Shown here piece by piece: positions 62,989-64,000 of a stretch of DNA of 64,000 nt. Under the pieces are notes generated by a model. The model was not told where the DNA came from, made no database searches, and worked only from the letters and a program-made list of their open reading frames with translations. The DNA lies in assembly GCF_015832195.1 (NCBI RefSeq), contig NC_052016.1, positions 30,587,129 through 30,651,128 on the forward strand, in the 5' to 3' direction. The DNA is from Motacilla alba alba. Its lineage: Eukaryota > Chordata > Aves > Passeriformes > Motacillidae. Each line of letters begins with the position of its first letter. The stretch's first letter is position 1. Position numbers and translations under genes: made by a program.

Positions 62989-64000
62989 CTTAAAAATAAA
63001 GAAAAAAGAAAAATGATCAACAAAACTTGAATAGTAGCATCTGTTAAAATACAAAATTAGTATTCAAGCAACTGGTAGAAATCTTACTGCTTGAAAAAAA
63101 AATCCAAACCCTAAACTAACCTAATGCTTTTCACCCCAAATTCTAACCTAAATTAGGTAAGAAGAATCTTAGATCATTACTTGTGTTTTGGCATTACATA
63201 TGACCAATTAATATCAGAGTTTACATTTAATTTAACAGTGTACATACAAGTATGAAACAAACTGAAGCAGCAGGTACACTTTCAAGGTAAGATAGAAATC
63301 ACTCTTCTCCTTTTTCAAAGGCCTAGTTGAGCATGGAGGAAAAAAACCAATTTGCTCACAGTAGCAAAGACTGCAGATGAAGTAGGAACACAATCTTAAT
63401 CCCAGTCAGGCACTGTACAGTAAGTAGTGTTATACTGAGGTTTCAAACTTTTTTTTTGCTGTCACTCACACTTCAAAAAATGTTACTGAAAAGGGATAAA
63501 CTCTGCAGTTTTGAAGACAGGGAGAAAAATCAGAGCACTGAGATGGTTATGTAAGGCAGTGTGACTGGCAGGAAAAATACAAAAGTTTGTTCTGTGCAGT
63601 TTAAGAGCACATAAGGGAAGCAAATCATGCCAAAGGAGAATGAGTTGTGCAAACATTGTATTTCTAAAGAGGCATATGAAACTGTAACCCTTACAGAATA
63701 AGGAATTTGTTTGTTCTGCTTAAATCCTTGAAGATTCTTATGAATATCTGCTTGTAAAGGCTCATAAAGGCACAAATAGCACTGGGCAACTGACAGATTG
63801 CAAATTTAACCCCACAGTGCACTGTATACTATGACATCATGCATGTTACAGAATTCCTTCTATTTGTCTTAGGTTGAGCAAACTAGCCCAATATGCTTAT
63901 TTATTATGACTTGTACTCCATCTACATTGGTACTATGCAGAGATCATTTATAGAGAGCTCTTTCTCCTGTTCCCTAAACACTCTATTGTACTGAACTTTT
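62989..64000 (-). other. F5: F5 intron 7, no exon seen
   Basis: The preceding F5 exon (end of A1 and the A1-A2 linker with the human Arg306 site) should contain a TW/RW-EYFIAAEE-like segment. No such sequence is present on the minus strand up to 64000, so it lies outside the window. Confidence 0.6.

Noticed and set aside
1..64000. A new defence, mobile or multi-gene system
   Set aside because: All coding evidence belongs to five known vertebrate genes in conserved order; the rest is introns, CR1 and LTR remnants and simple repeats.

Overview
This window is vertebrate nuclear DNA, almost certainly from a bird. The evidence is compact intron-exon genes, several CR1 LINE fragments, an avian-type ERVL LTR remnant, and the conserved synteny block NME7 - BLZF1 - CCDC181 - SLC19A2 - F5 known from human 1q24. 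I cannot name the species. There are no bacterial features, CRISPR arrays, tRNAs or rRNAs that I can support.

Layout. A CpG island at about 540-1050 is a head-to-head promoter: the first exon of NME7 (minus strand; only its start codon is visible, at 753-755) and BLZF1 (plus strand; coding exons 2502-8419). BLZF1 (golgin-45) is complete, about 397 residues in six coding exons. Tail-to-tail with it is CCDC181 (minus, 16108 to 10993, five coding exons), a ciliary/microtubule protein with its own CpG island at about 19040-19300 carrying two RFX X-box-like motifs. Next comes SLC19A2 (minus, 34535 to 25346, six exons, 494 residues), the high-affinity thiamine transporter, with a CpG-island promoter at about 34320-34960. 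A roughly 6 kb gene-poor stretch (34960-40900) contains an AT microsatellite and an ERVL-type LTR remnant. From 62988 down to 42611 lie 18 consecutive exons of F5 (coagulation factor V, minus), exons 8-25 when the B-domain exon is numbered 13. The 5' part of F5 (signal peptide, A1, start of A2) lies beyond the right edge.

The genes form a linked block conserved in vertebrates, not an operon. NME7 and CCDC181 are both linked to cilia. BLZF1 acts at the Golgi, SLC19A2 at the plasma membrane and F5 in plasma.

I do not see a new multi-gene system. The most interesting signals are changes inside known genes. (1) CCDC181 ends early by an apparent one-base frameshift, and the ancestral C-terminal codons are still readable in the next frame. 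(2) F5 has Lys at the position of human Arg506, the activated protein C site altered in factor V Leiden, and Lys at the Arg348 factor Xa site. (3) The F5 B domain is about 540 residues against 836 in human and lacks the tandem nonapeptide repeats, but keeps the basic and acidic regulatory segments. (4) F5 has a short C-terminal extension and lacks the C2-domain glycosylation site.

Comparisons to human proteins are from memory of those families; no alignment was run.
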